Positions 10,401 through 20,100 of a DNA stretch of 64,000 nucleotides are shown piece after piece. The stretch spans positions 2,934,781-2,998,780 of the forward strand of contig LS997563.1 in assembly GCA_000469685.2 (NCBI GenBank), in the 5' to 3' direction. Source of the stretch: Haemonchus contortus (lineage: Eukaryota; Nematoda; Chromadorea; Rhabditida; Trichostrongylidae). The notes under the pieces were generated by a model. That model was not told where the DNA came from and ran no database searches. It saw only the letters and a program-made list of their open reading frames with translations. Within the stretch, counting starts at the first letter, position 1. Each line of letters begins with the position of its first letter. The position numbers and the translations under genes were made by a program.

Positions 10401-11813
10401 CAGACAAAGTCAATAGTCGGATGCTGGTTCGTGCCACTATTGTTCATTTAGTTGTATACAACTGATAAATTGTCAACAGTAAGGAGAGGACTCATCACAA
10501 GTAGAATACTAATAATAAGAGGATATAAGTTTCTCTCAGTTACGGGAATTGCAGCACCAGCCAGATAATGGGGTTGCTAAATGTACCATGAGAGCTACCG
10601 AAGAGGATCGACATGCTACAGATTTTGTCCGTGAGGTAGGCCACAGATAGTTTTGAATGTCCTCCTATTCATATTTGTCAGATTCCAGGTACTTATTTCA
10701 ATCAAAAGGATGAACGCTGGAAGGCATAGTCGAGGCCAAGCAGTGAATGCGTACGCTGTATCACTACTCTTGGGGAGACGGGCAGTAGGAACGGTTTCGC
10801 GTAATCAATCCGCCGCACGCGGCTGTCGTGGACCATCTGCCTCGTTATAACAGTTCTATCGTTCTTCGTACAGCTCAATCGCTATGCGATTATTACCTAT
10901 GGCATGATCCTACTGTCAGTTCTTTTGTTCCTGAATTTCTTACCTGCGGCTGCATTCTGCTGCATTTCTTCGCGCGCGGCGTCTCTCTCGCCGCGACGCG
11001 ACAATTTCGTTCCTACTGCATCACTCCCCTGCTCCTGCATGCTCGCTTTTTCTGATTGTAATAATTATAGAATAAGGCGATCATTTACACGTTCGCCATC
11101 TAAAAAATTTCTCACGGAGAGATTCAAGACTCTGGAAGCCCTAATGAGTGAGCTCGATTTTTTATTTTGGCGACATATATGTTTTATACGTATGCTTTAC
11201 TTGGCCGATCACTTCCCTCCCCAAATTTTGCACAAGTCATTATTTCTCCGAAGCCTGTAGACAAACAGAATTCTAGCGAAACATCTTAAGCGGAGCTACT
11301 AGTGAAGTTAGATAACTCTTTTCTTAATTCTTGACTTGGATCAATGTTCTGTACAGAAGCGATGGTTTTCATGTGCTCATAAAAACTTCCGAAAAAAAAA
11401 ACTAAAAAAAAAATAAGCACGGGCTTTTCTGGAAAGGCACTGATTTGAAGTATTTGTACTTGAACAGTTCCAGATTGCCTCAAGTAACGGAAATTAATAG
11501 GCCTTTAGAAGCTCTCAACATTCCTCTGAATAAGTTGGAAGTTGGCAGAAGAAGTCCAATCGCAAAGATCTCTTTCGGCACAGTAGCCACGGGCACGAAT
11601 AGGGAGCCATCAGCCGATGACCGTTCCAAAGTGTTGGGGAATAAGCATCAATATTTTGTATCTTCAAGTTCAGTAGAGCTTCGTCATTTGAAAAATTTTT
11701 GTTGCCTTTTTCAGTATCTGTTTCTGGTCAGCCCAACAGGTCCACTTCTTGCTGAAGCCGTCACATCGACATCACAGACTATCCTACTAATCTTCAAATA
11801 CAAACTGTTTTGA
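1483..11813 (+). CDS. Modular protein, four tandem four-exon modules, probably secreted (family not recognised)
   Basis: Multi-exon gene of unknown function. ATG at 1483 begins a hydrophobic leader (MFSVQITYLFFVTSALTF in the unspliced frame), followed by four copies of an A-B-C-D exon module. Module 1: A 1620-1771, B 5191-5271, C 5321-5382, D 5435-5514. Module 2: 7216-7340, 7436-7516, 7567-7628, 7689-7768. Module 3: 8791-8918, 9059-9139, 9190-9251, 9307-9386. Module 4: A 10191-10426, B 10555-10635, C from 10689, terminal exon about 11474-11813. Every listed junction has GT/AG, and phases run 1-0-0-2-1. Exon A carries an 'LSxEMFG' core, B an 'NxV...FAxM' core, C 'SEEG', and D 'LPPNIQDML...YPSL' or 'LSPSTQHKLVSIFP'. 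The leader-to-A1 junction is unresolved: the only phase-1 donor (1522/1523) leaves a short leader. The C4-to-terminal junction is also unresolved. It could be one modular gene or a run of decayed paralogues, but only the first copy has an evident leader and only the last is followed by AATAAA. Confidence 0.7.
2383..2622. mobile_element. Foldback MITE, family M1 copy 1
   Basis: A 240-bp element with near-perfect terminal inverted repeats of about 48 bp. The left arm contains GTGCGCGCGGCAAATTGCGC and the right arm its complement ending at CACGAATCG. The same GC-rich arm recurs at 18.3 kb. It has no coding capacity. It lies in the first intron of module 1, next to the RTE remnant. Confidence 0.85.
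2633..2735. repeat. Dispersed repeat R1 copy 1
   Basis: About 105 bp that aligns with 10770-10880 along its whole length. Both contain a 'GGTTT...GTAATC/ATAATC...GTCG(C/T)GGACCA...CTCG(C/T)TAT...TACAGCTCA' series of blocks. No coding potential was seen. It sits between the MITE and the 3' tail of the RTE remnant. Confidence 0.55.
2741..5015 (-). pseudogene. RTE-like non-LTR retrotransposon, decayed, 5'-truncated
   Basis: Antisense to the host gene. Reading the minus strand from 5015 there is the end of an AP-endonuclease domain (GDLNGH, then GGRGVGARND). After that come reverse-transcriptase blocks (KATGPDGVPIEAW near 4030; GVHQGSAPSP near 3500; ILYADDIALI near 3420, the catalytic YADD motif) and the RTE-type C-terminal region (RWFGHVLRRP near 2965). 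The frame is broken by several shifts and stops, so at least five ORF pieces cover one polyprotein. The 3' end is a short CTT/GAA microsatellite (2745-2760), typical of RTE tails. The 5' part of the endonuclease is missing. Confidence 0.92.
7216..7768 (+). other. Module 2 (exons A2-D2)
   Basis: A2 (125 nt) opens with a Ser/Gly linker (SSGSGSS) and then 'LDLRALSNEMFGVEIEKV'. B2 encodes 27 residues from DNPENSV to FAEM, C2 'GDFSEEGASQ', and D2 'LPPNIQDMLAEMYPSL'. D2 could read through to a TAG near 7828, but the in-frame GTAAGC donor at 7769 is conserved in module 3, so splicing onward is preferred. Introns between B, C and D are nearly identical to those of module 3, which points to a recent segmental duplication. 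Confidence 0.85.
7913..8484. mobile_element. TTAA-flanked inverted-repeat element, family M2 copy 1
   Basis: Starts TTAA|AGGCACATTTCACGATAAT and ends with the complement ATAATCGTGAACTGTGCCT|TTAA, so it is a non-autonomous DNA element of about 564 bp with inverted termini of about 20 bp and a TTAA target duplication. TTAA targets are typical of piggyBac-type transposases, so that affiliation is an inference. A diverged internal copy is at 55.2-55.7 kb. It lies in the intron between modules 2 and 3. Confidence 0.8.
8791..9386 (+). other. Module 3 (exons A3-D3)
   Basis: Sister copy of module 2. A3 (128 nt) has a Lys/Ala-rich linker and 'LDLRALSNEMFGVEMEKL'. B3 runs DNPQNFV to FAEM, C3 contains 'GDFSEEGASQ', and D3 has 'LPPNIQDMLTKLYPSL'. 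Acceptors TTTTACAG, TTTGCAG, CTTTCAG and TTTGCAG and GT donors flank each exon. The intron separating it from module 2 contains the 568-bp TTAA-flanked element. Confidence 0.85.
10217..10324 (+). repeat. Three 36-bp in-frame repeats encoding VAIPPEDSNLPP
   Basis: Three consecutive 36-bp units (10217, 10253, 10289) encode VAIPPEDSNLPP, VAIPPEDSNLPP and VAIPPENSKVPP inside exon A4. Differences are mostly synonymous or conservative. They form a proline-rich spacer before the 'LSEEMFG' core of module 4. Confidence 0.95.
10770..10880. repeat. Dispersed repeat R1 copy 2
   Basis: Aligns with 2633-2735 in the same orientation. It lies immediately downstream of exon C4, where the expected donor of the modular gene is missing, so its insertion may have disturbed that junction. 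Confidence 0.5.
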
Positions 11814-11915
11814 ATTACGTCATCTGTATAAAATTATATTGCAGAGCACCATTTGTAATGCATTTCTCTCCATAGGGTTGTTTGTGTATACTTGTATGTT
11901 GTTTGTGATGGCCCC

Positions 11916-11921
11916 AATAAA
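11916..11921 (+). terminator. Polyadenylation signal of the modular gene
   Basis: AATAAA about 100 nt after the proposed stop at 11811-11813. It is the first such hexamer after the last coding exon on this strand. Confidence 0.6.
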
Positions 11922-11929
11922 TTATTTCC

Positions 11930-14115
11930 AGTCACGGTAGTGTTTATAACAAATGATAGAACAAGGAGGTAATGAAAAGCAGCCATGTACGGTAAACACA
12001 TTCGTTTGGAACTGACGCCGAAAAAGAAATGTTCTCTGTACTGGAGAGTCTCTCGAAAGGAAATGCCATACAGTATCGTCGAGCCAACTACGTCTCCTTT
12101 CCTTTTGTTCCACGCATCAGTGGCTGCCCACAAGTGGCTTCCGAGCCGCGTGGTTTCCTTTGGAGACTTATGCTGCTCGTCTGCCATGCGGGCCTGCTGG
12201 GCCTTAGCAGCTCCGTTCCCCTGCACCCCTAACGCATAGGATCTGTTATGACTGCGACTGCCCTGAGTCCCCTTACAATAGCGATTTTCAGTAGGTATTG
12301 ATTTGAACGGGCAACCATTGGCTCCACCTAAAACGTAAGTGATAGCCGTATCTATTATAGCAATGCGATGAAACGAAAGGTAGCTAGTATCTGCAATGAC
12401 TTAATGAACAAGCAATAAAACATCATATGCACCTGTACACAAAGATCTACGAACAGGCACCATAGACCTACGAACAGGTACGATTTCTATCCAGGCTTAC
12501 TTAGATTTTTCCGAGGACTCAACTTCCGGCGGCGGCATTCACAGCGGCTGTGAGTAGAACTTCAAGGTGGCTAGGGCTGAGTGTGTTGACGGTGATGTTA
12601 CCAGCATAGAACAAAGGTAATGATGCAATCGACGTGACGACAGGCTGTAGCGTAAGACTACGATGATACAGCATGACAGATATGTTGGAGTCATCGATCA
12701 GAGCCTTGTGGCGTCTTCTCTTTTCTTCTCGACTACGGTACTTTTCTGCGGGACGATGGTGCGCCCGACAAGCTTCCTTTGATGGCGGCTGAACGACAAG
12801 ACAGATATCCGTCGTGGTGGGCAGTGCCCCTTTAGATGAACATTAATGACAGGATTCCATACTTGCTTGTATAGTCCACTTCAACTGGGCCATTTGCCAT
12901 AAGTATCGAATAAATGCATCATCAATGGGTCTCATACGGTTTTACACTGGTGAAGGCTTAAAAGGGAGGGGGAGCGATAGGTTGAAGTCGTGCCTACGAG
13001 CTAGTTACTACAGGTCATGCTTGATCTATTCAGTACTCTACTGCGAATGTCAAACTGAACGGTTTCTTGGCAATTGGGGTATTTATAATCGAATTAGTAT
13101 TCTATAGTTAATAGAATGCATTTTGTTGTTTACATGACGCATTTAAATCGCTCTATACTTATTAGTTTTATTACATGTCTTGTACACTAAGAGACCTCTA
13201 AAGGTCCAATCGTGTTACTGGAAGGCATGAGATAGTAAGCCTGAAATTGTGCCAATACATATGAAACGTTAAACACAACGTTATTTCTAGGAATAAAGAT
13301 TCGCGAAAATCGACCCGACAGCTGCAAATGGAACCATTTCGCTCTGCCTTCCTACGATTATCATAGTACCGCGAAGCATCGACGTATAACTCCAGAGAAA
13401 TGTTTTCCGATATGATATGTCTGATGCTCCGTTTTACTCGAACCAACGTCTCACCGACCAGGTAATCGACATCTTTCAACTTTGTGCCTGAAAACCGAAG
13501 CATCAGCAGATATTTTACAATTTCTCTCTTTCAGGCCTGATAAATATCATCAATGTCAGGTAAGGAGTAGGGAGGGAATCATAGGAGTGGTATGTGGAGT
13601 ACAGATCGATCTGATAAAGGAATCCAATGTCAGAAAACCCGGTAGTGCAAAATAAGAGTGCTTACTGGTAATGCAAAATACGGCCTAAGTAAGACATAAC
13701 AAGGGCCACGAAACCGGCCTAAATGGGGCCATCGAAACCGGCCTACACACCCATGTCGTTCAAAGCAACACCGCGTTTTAGAAGAGCTGTAAAGGTTGCA
13801 CCGCTCCCAACGGTAACTACACGAAGGCAGCTTACTGTGGCTAGCTAATAGCAATTATTCTTCTAAAACTAGATACTCCGAAAATATCGTGACGAGTGCC
13901 TTAGGGGAGGGAAGGGGCGATAATTACGTTCCCCGGCTTCATACTGTACGTAAAAAAGTTTTCAGCGGTCAGATGAATAGGCAGCAAAAGACCCACTTCA
14001 AAGAAGACTGTGATGAGCGTTGGCAATTTTCTCGTCTCCGTTTATCGTCCAGATTAATTTCGGCTTTTCTTTACGGAAATTGCATAAAATCTGAATTTGA
14101 CTGATAGCAAAGCAA
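11930..14115. other. Intergenic region between convergent genes
   Basis: Separates the 3' ends of the modular gene (+) and the GPCR gene (-). A 130-codon minus-strand frame at 11834-12226 begins GNGAAKAQQARM after an AG, but I could not extend it. A short duplicated phrase (GACCTACGAACAGG and GATCTACGAACAGG) lies near 12450. Around 13700 there is a 'GGCC...GAAACCGGCCTA' repeat with a weaker echo near 58240. Nothing else was supported. Confidence 0.4.
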
Positions 14116-17100
14116 TCAGGTGAAGGGCTCAAGTCTCCAAACCTTTTTGAGAGTTAGTCGAAAACCAGCGCCAAATATCAAGTAACAGAAGAAATTTGCT
14201 GTCCCGTTAATTACAACCAATAAATTAGACAAATCCACGAAATAAACAAGAATGTTCTGAAAGCTTATTTTTAAAAACCATAGTCACATCTATAAACGAC
14301 CATGCCATGAAACTTACGGGATTATTAAGAATTATTTCCATGAAATTGACGAGTAGAGCGGTGAAGTTACAGAATATGAAGAAAAACACTACCAAAATTA
14401 AGCTTATTGTATCGGAATCATCTGAAACTCACAAAAATGAAATTGTCAGAGCAACGAACTTTAAAGGATGATCTCACCACTTTCTGCGGTTCGCTTTGTG
14501 AGAACCGTGAACACTACACAGATGTTGAGAAGAATCAGCAATGTTAGGGGGCCAATGGCAAGAAAAGTGGTGTACATGTACGTGTAATAGATAGCATAGT
14601 AGGCTGGGTCCAGTCGAATATCGGTGGGACAAATTTGCGTTCCAAGGCTGCCGTCATTCGCTACACAGTCCACCTGAAAGAACAGTATGAACCTCATCAT
14701 TCATATCCATCACTTAGTGGGTAGTATGAAGACAGAAAGGTTCCCGCATATCCTGACAGGCCCTGAAGCAACAATGGTTGAGAAAATCGTCGTTCGAAAT
14801 TAAGAGTTTGAGCCGGTTTTATGCCAGTAGCATAATTGACAGTAATGACCATAATGGCTTGCCTACTAGAAAGTGAAATTCCATTCCTATTGGAAAGGCA
14901 ATTTTAGAAAGCCGGGGCAGAGTTTAATTCAATTGGGGAAGTAAAGCTAATAAAAAAAATAGCAAGACTTTATCCCTTCATTCCCTCTACAATTTACTTC
15001 TTTCAGTTTTAGAAAACAAGGTAAGCACCGTTGATGGTTGTGGAGGTTGGGCGATTTCCTTCCTGATACCTGATTCCGCTCGGCAAGCGGCGTGATTTTA
15101 CGGCAACACAACAATCCACTGAAAATCCAAATCATCCCTCTAAAGCTCCTTTCTGGAGGTTTCTCTGTTTGTGACTCCTTATGAAAGGCATGCTACCCTA
15201 TTGCTGGCAATTCAAGCCGATATTGAGTGGTGTTGATTCATCGAAACTGACCGGCGACAATAAGGAAGCGTCCCCAACCCATCTTTTGTGAATCCTAGAG
15301 GTATGAGCGGTCTAAGATCAAAAAAAATCGAATTGGGTTCATCCTGAGACTTTAAAGAGGCAAGCTATGGTTCCCAGTTTATCGTCATAAATTGATTGAT
15401 GTTGATTTGGGATCGGTATAAACAGTAATAATCATCACAGGCTCAAGTGCAATGGGTATTGTCTACAAGCTCATGCTTTAAAAATAACACTTGCGCTAAG
15501 AAAGCATTGTGGACGATACATAGAATTGTATTTTTCGATGCACTTCTTTTCCCAACCTCCAACGCTTTACACGAACACGCTGGACAAAAGACCTTTTCCA
15601 CAAAGGCGTTGTTGATTCCCTATTTGACTCCAGTATCTACGAAACTCTTTCCTTTCAAGGGTCTCTGTATTATGCACGACGATGGGACGGGGATGTATCG
15701 AGAAGCACCATTTCCAGAAAATTCTTTCTTGTATCGAAAAGCACCATTTCCAGAAAATTCAATTCTTTTCTCCCAGGTAGGCATTATAGGCATTACTGTA
15801 TTAGTCTACGCTTACGCTTCTTGTTTACAAACAATCAACTTATCATATATGTTGAAAATTTATCGCACATATTCTTTTGAAGGGTGGAGGTGGTGTAGTC
15901 GCTAGTGGGCACGCACTATCAGACACGCATGACCACTTTTTTGGATCTCGAACAGATATTCGATTGGACCAGTTCTTTCATCTCTACGAGGCCGATCGAA
16001 TTGTACCCGGACTTTTGGAAGGAAGAAAGCGTTGCAATGTACATTGGCTGGCCACTGCAAGCCACTGTATAAGCCACACATGTATTAAAACTGCCCCTAC
16101 GATTCTGGATGGAAGTCGAATGTGAGGCCGGAGCAACAGCCGAGGCGAGGGGCATTATTTTGAAGTTTTCGACCGCATCTTTTCACCTCACTTTCCACTC
16201 AGCGCTATATTTTAGAATTGCCGAACAAAGTTCGCTTAAGGTTGCCACTGTTTCCTAACCGCGCTTGCCAGTCGTTTTTCTTCATATTCATTAGTGAAGC
16301 CTTTTAGCCAGCTATAAGCCTGCTATGATACTTTGCCCTACTGCTCAGATGAATAACTACGTGTTTCTCCTACACATGGGCATAAAAGCCGAGAAGTCTC
16401 TCATGAGATGCCGGCAGTAAATGAATTTACGCTCAGCGCTCGCTTCTCATCACTCGAAAATATCCTTATGGCCAATCTTTTTCCTGTCACAGCTACTTAC
16501 ATTCCTTTCTGCCTAGTAAATCGCAGCATCTAAGAGATGAAAAGACGTACCTTCTCCAGTTCGAAGAAGTGAGGAATGTTATAGAGAATACAAATGACCA
16601 TAATACACGTACATGTGACTTTTGCTCTTCTGAAAAAGGACATCAGCATTTGGCGACACTCGAGGTACCAATGTGAATAACTAATAACAAGAAAACTCGA
16701 ATTCGAGCTTGGCAACTATCCAAGAAAATCTGCATTCGAGGTAATTATAGATGTAACTTTTCTTCAAGTTTCTCTGTAAATGATATACTGAGTACTCGGG
16801 TTCAGTTCTGAGTACGAAAATATTCTAATGAGGGGTTTTTCTAACCGTTTCTTGCCGTAGGCGCACTTCCAGCTCATTATTAAAAACATTACATCAATAT
16901 TAATGGATATATTTCAGCAATCAATGAAGGAAACATCAAAAAAACTACTCATCTATTCAATATTCTATTACATATTGACAACCTTGTTGAGAGATGCGAC
17001 AAATTTCAGGAGTTTCCCAGCGGAATGACGCGATTACTGGGCAGGAACTTTATTCAATCTCATAAACACAACGAAAAGTTCTCTGTACGAGTTCCTGTTC

Positions 17101-20100
17101 CCATGCTTGGATCAAATAACATTTCTGAGGAACGCTTACAATGTTTTCCCTATCCTCTATCAATGAATAGACTAGGGGAAACCTTGGGTAGGAGGGTAAG
17201 TGTGCTGGACACCCTTAGAAAATTCGATGCTGGACTACCCACCTGGTCGTACCAGACTGTCAAATTAGCAGAAATGTAAGCCGTAAATAGAAATAGCAAA
17301 GCTAGGAGAACTGTTCTAGACAATGTTTTTTCGAGAAACATTATATGAGTCGAGCGGTGCTGTGTACTTTTGTTTGTATACCTAATTATTGAGGGCGGAG
17401 GAGGTGTAGTGGCAAGTGGCGCACTATATCACACCCACGGTCGGGGGTTCGAACCCCGGTTCGATGCCCGCCTAAGCCAACCAAGCCTTCCATCCCTCCG
17501 GGGTCGGCTAATTGGTATAGGCTTGTCTGTGAGGATAAAAGCACTGACTTGTACAGCGGCTGGCCACCGCAAGTCATTGTACAGGCCACATACGCACTCA
17601 TTACGCCACTACGATTCTGAATGGAAGTCGAGTGCGGGGGTGCATCTCTCAGGTGGGATTGATTAACGCCAAAAACTTTGAACTTGAAACCTCACTTTAA
17701 AAAAAAACATTTGATAACAAACGATGGTTGCTTAGCGGGCCTCCAGTCCTGTAATAATACCGCTCAAAAGTATACAAGATACTCACTTTGGCGTGGAGTA
17801 CAGCTGTCGAACCGAATCCGGCAGTACAACTGCTATAAAGCAGTCAACCGCTGCAGCTACACAGAAATAAACGGATGATGTCTGGAAAACTGCAGCCACT
17901 GGAAACACGACCGGAGCACCAAATACGTAGGCCCATGCCAAAACTAAACAGTAGGTTTGATACGAGTGTTTATAAAATATTAATCCATCCTGACACTATC
18001 TAAAGAAAAAGGTTCGACGGTAGTTTGGGAAACAAAGTAGAGTGGCTGGCAGTGATTGCTGATGCCTGTCGGTCGCGAACGCGACTAGGCACCATAGCCA
18101 ATTATAGCCAGGTTTGAACGACGTTATCATTCCACTGAATTTCATTTACGATTATATTGTTAGTTTGGAGTTATCAAGTGACGACGAAGTCTTTCTGAAG
18201 ACTCTTCAAATGTCCTGAGATCTACGAATCGCGCGCGCAATCGATCGTGAATTTTGGACCCGATCTATATGGGGGACGATCAAGTCGTGCGTCCGAGGGT
18301 GCGCGCGGCAAGTTGTGCGGCGAAACCCATAACTATTCTGACGACTTGAGCGCCTATTATTTGGGCCCAATTTCGAAGTACAATAGAATAGTAGGATTAG
18401 CTGACCTCACTAATCTACTTTACTTAGGATTTGGGCCCCAACGGTAGGCGCAGGAATCGTCCAAATTCGCCACGAACTTCGCCGCGCAATTTGCCGCGCG
18501 CACCCTCGGACGCACTACATGACACACACCCGATCTATATAAGCCCGTCAATCGTACTTCTCCAATCAATCGGTCATTTTTGACACGAAGAAAATCTTTT
18601 TTCGCTTACTTTGTCATCCATGATAAGTTTATTGTCCAAGTCATGTTTACGGTTTAATTAACTAGGTTTGAGGCAAACCCTATATTGAGCCGTGTTGTTT
18701 CCACATACGAGATTACCTGCGTGGCACAAGATCTATGAAAATGAGCAGTTCGGGAGAACGAACGAATAGCTCGATAATGCCTAACTTCTATTAATCTCAG
18801 TTTTGTTTGACAGTGAGTTTTATACGCTAGTATTTCTGTGTTTCGATCCTTTCTGGTGTTTTATTTGTTCATATTACTCGTATGGATTTCCTTTTCATGT
18901 GCCAACGAACAAATAAGTAAATAATCATACGCTATTCAGCATATCAGGCGGAGGTGGTACATGGCAAATGATGCACTGCCACGCACGCACGGCCTATCCT
19001 TCGAATCGCCAATTGGTACTCGTCTAGTCGTTATCACCATCTTCGTCGAATTCTGAGTCCGCCGTGGATAGCGATCGGGAGAGACAGAAGCGAATGGTTT
19101 TTGCTGGTGCTCGGACATGGATGGTTGCTTTCATAGTTCACGACCATTCGCGCGACTGGTCGCGGATTTATATCGCGAGCGACCGGCGGCCGATCGCGCG
19201 ACTGGTCGCTCGCCAAATCGTGGACTATGAAAGCAGCCAGTGAAGACGATCCTTATAAGTAAGTACCCGTATCATACAACGTGGTGTTCTAGCCCCAGTA
19301 GGTTAACTGTTGCAAACTCCTATGGGAGGATAAAAACCTCATTTAGCAGTGAGTTCTTTTCTATGACTTTCAAGAGGACGCGAGTAGAGAAGTAATGATG
19401 AACGCTTCTTCCCTTGAAACTCATTTCCCAATCTTAATGAGGAACAGACCAAGCGCGCACTGATCAGTCTCATTTTGCAACACATTCAATCACACCTATG
19501 ATTAGCAATCTGAAAAGAAATGTACATGTAGCTTCGATGCTTCCAGTCATACCACAAATCAACGCTAATTTGTGGGCTCCTACCTGAAAATATTAGGCTT
19601 CACGATAGATTTCAAAATAACACGTTTCCTTACGTTTTCCCTCGCCTCGGCACTTTATGCAGCATGAACCTGAATCCCAACCACTCGCCCAGTATGAACC
19701 ACTACGACAATCGCACAAACTCTTGCTCCCTCTACCTGATGAATGGGCTGAGGTTACTGAGTCGGTGATTTCTTAATTAAACATACCAATCTTGTGCTAT
19801 GAGTAATCCCGTGCCCTTTCATGCATATTAGCAGTAAAAATCTAAGAATTCACGGAACAAGACTCATTTATGGCATACTGTAGCGAACTCAGACAGAGGG
19901 GATGGCATTTAAAACTGAATTATTCGAGTTGAAGTTGGCTGAAGTAATCGAACTGCATAACTCGATTAACGTGCATTCATAATGTGCTTTTCCTGAGCCT
20001 GAACACAGCGGGAAACGGAATACGAGATGTGTATGAAGACCTGGGTTATTATCTTCATGTAGGTTATTCTGAATGTCCCAGGAGCCATTCATGAAAATAT

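Larger units (their letters stand above)
10191..11813 (+). other. Module 4 and C-terminal region
   Basis: A4 (236 nt) is expanded by a proline-rich linker of three 12-residue repeats and ends 'LLDCLSEEMFGKEADKV'. B4 keeps the 27-residue length (HQPDNGV to FVRE). C4 starts at 10689 but lacks a donor in the usual phase, and a dispersed repeat lies just after it. The last exon, provisionally 11474-11813, starts 'LPQVTEINRPLEAL', which fits the exon D pattern, and runs to TGA at 11811. A second splice inside it (GT at about 11672, TTTTTCAG ending about 11711) is possible. Confidence 0.55.

Noticed and set aside
11834..12226. 130-codon minus-strand frame starting GNGAAKAQQARM
   Set aside because: The first residues recall small basic zinc-finger/4F5-type proteins, but there is no ATG, no zinc-ligand region and no second exon.
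15447..15905. 152-codon plus-strand open frame
   Set aside because: Lies in a GPCR intron on the opposite strand, spans a 36-bp duplication and runs into a SINE. No domain and no splice context.
17440..17475. Intact tRNA gene suggested by a perfect B box
   Set aside because: The same head occurs with the same 200-bp body in many places and does not form a full cloverleaf, so it is a SINE.
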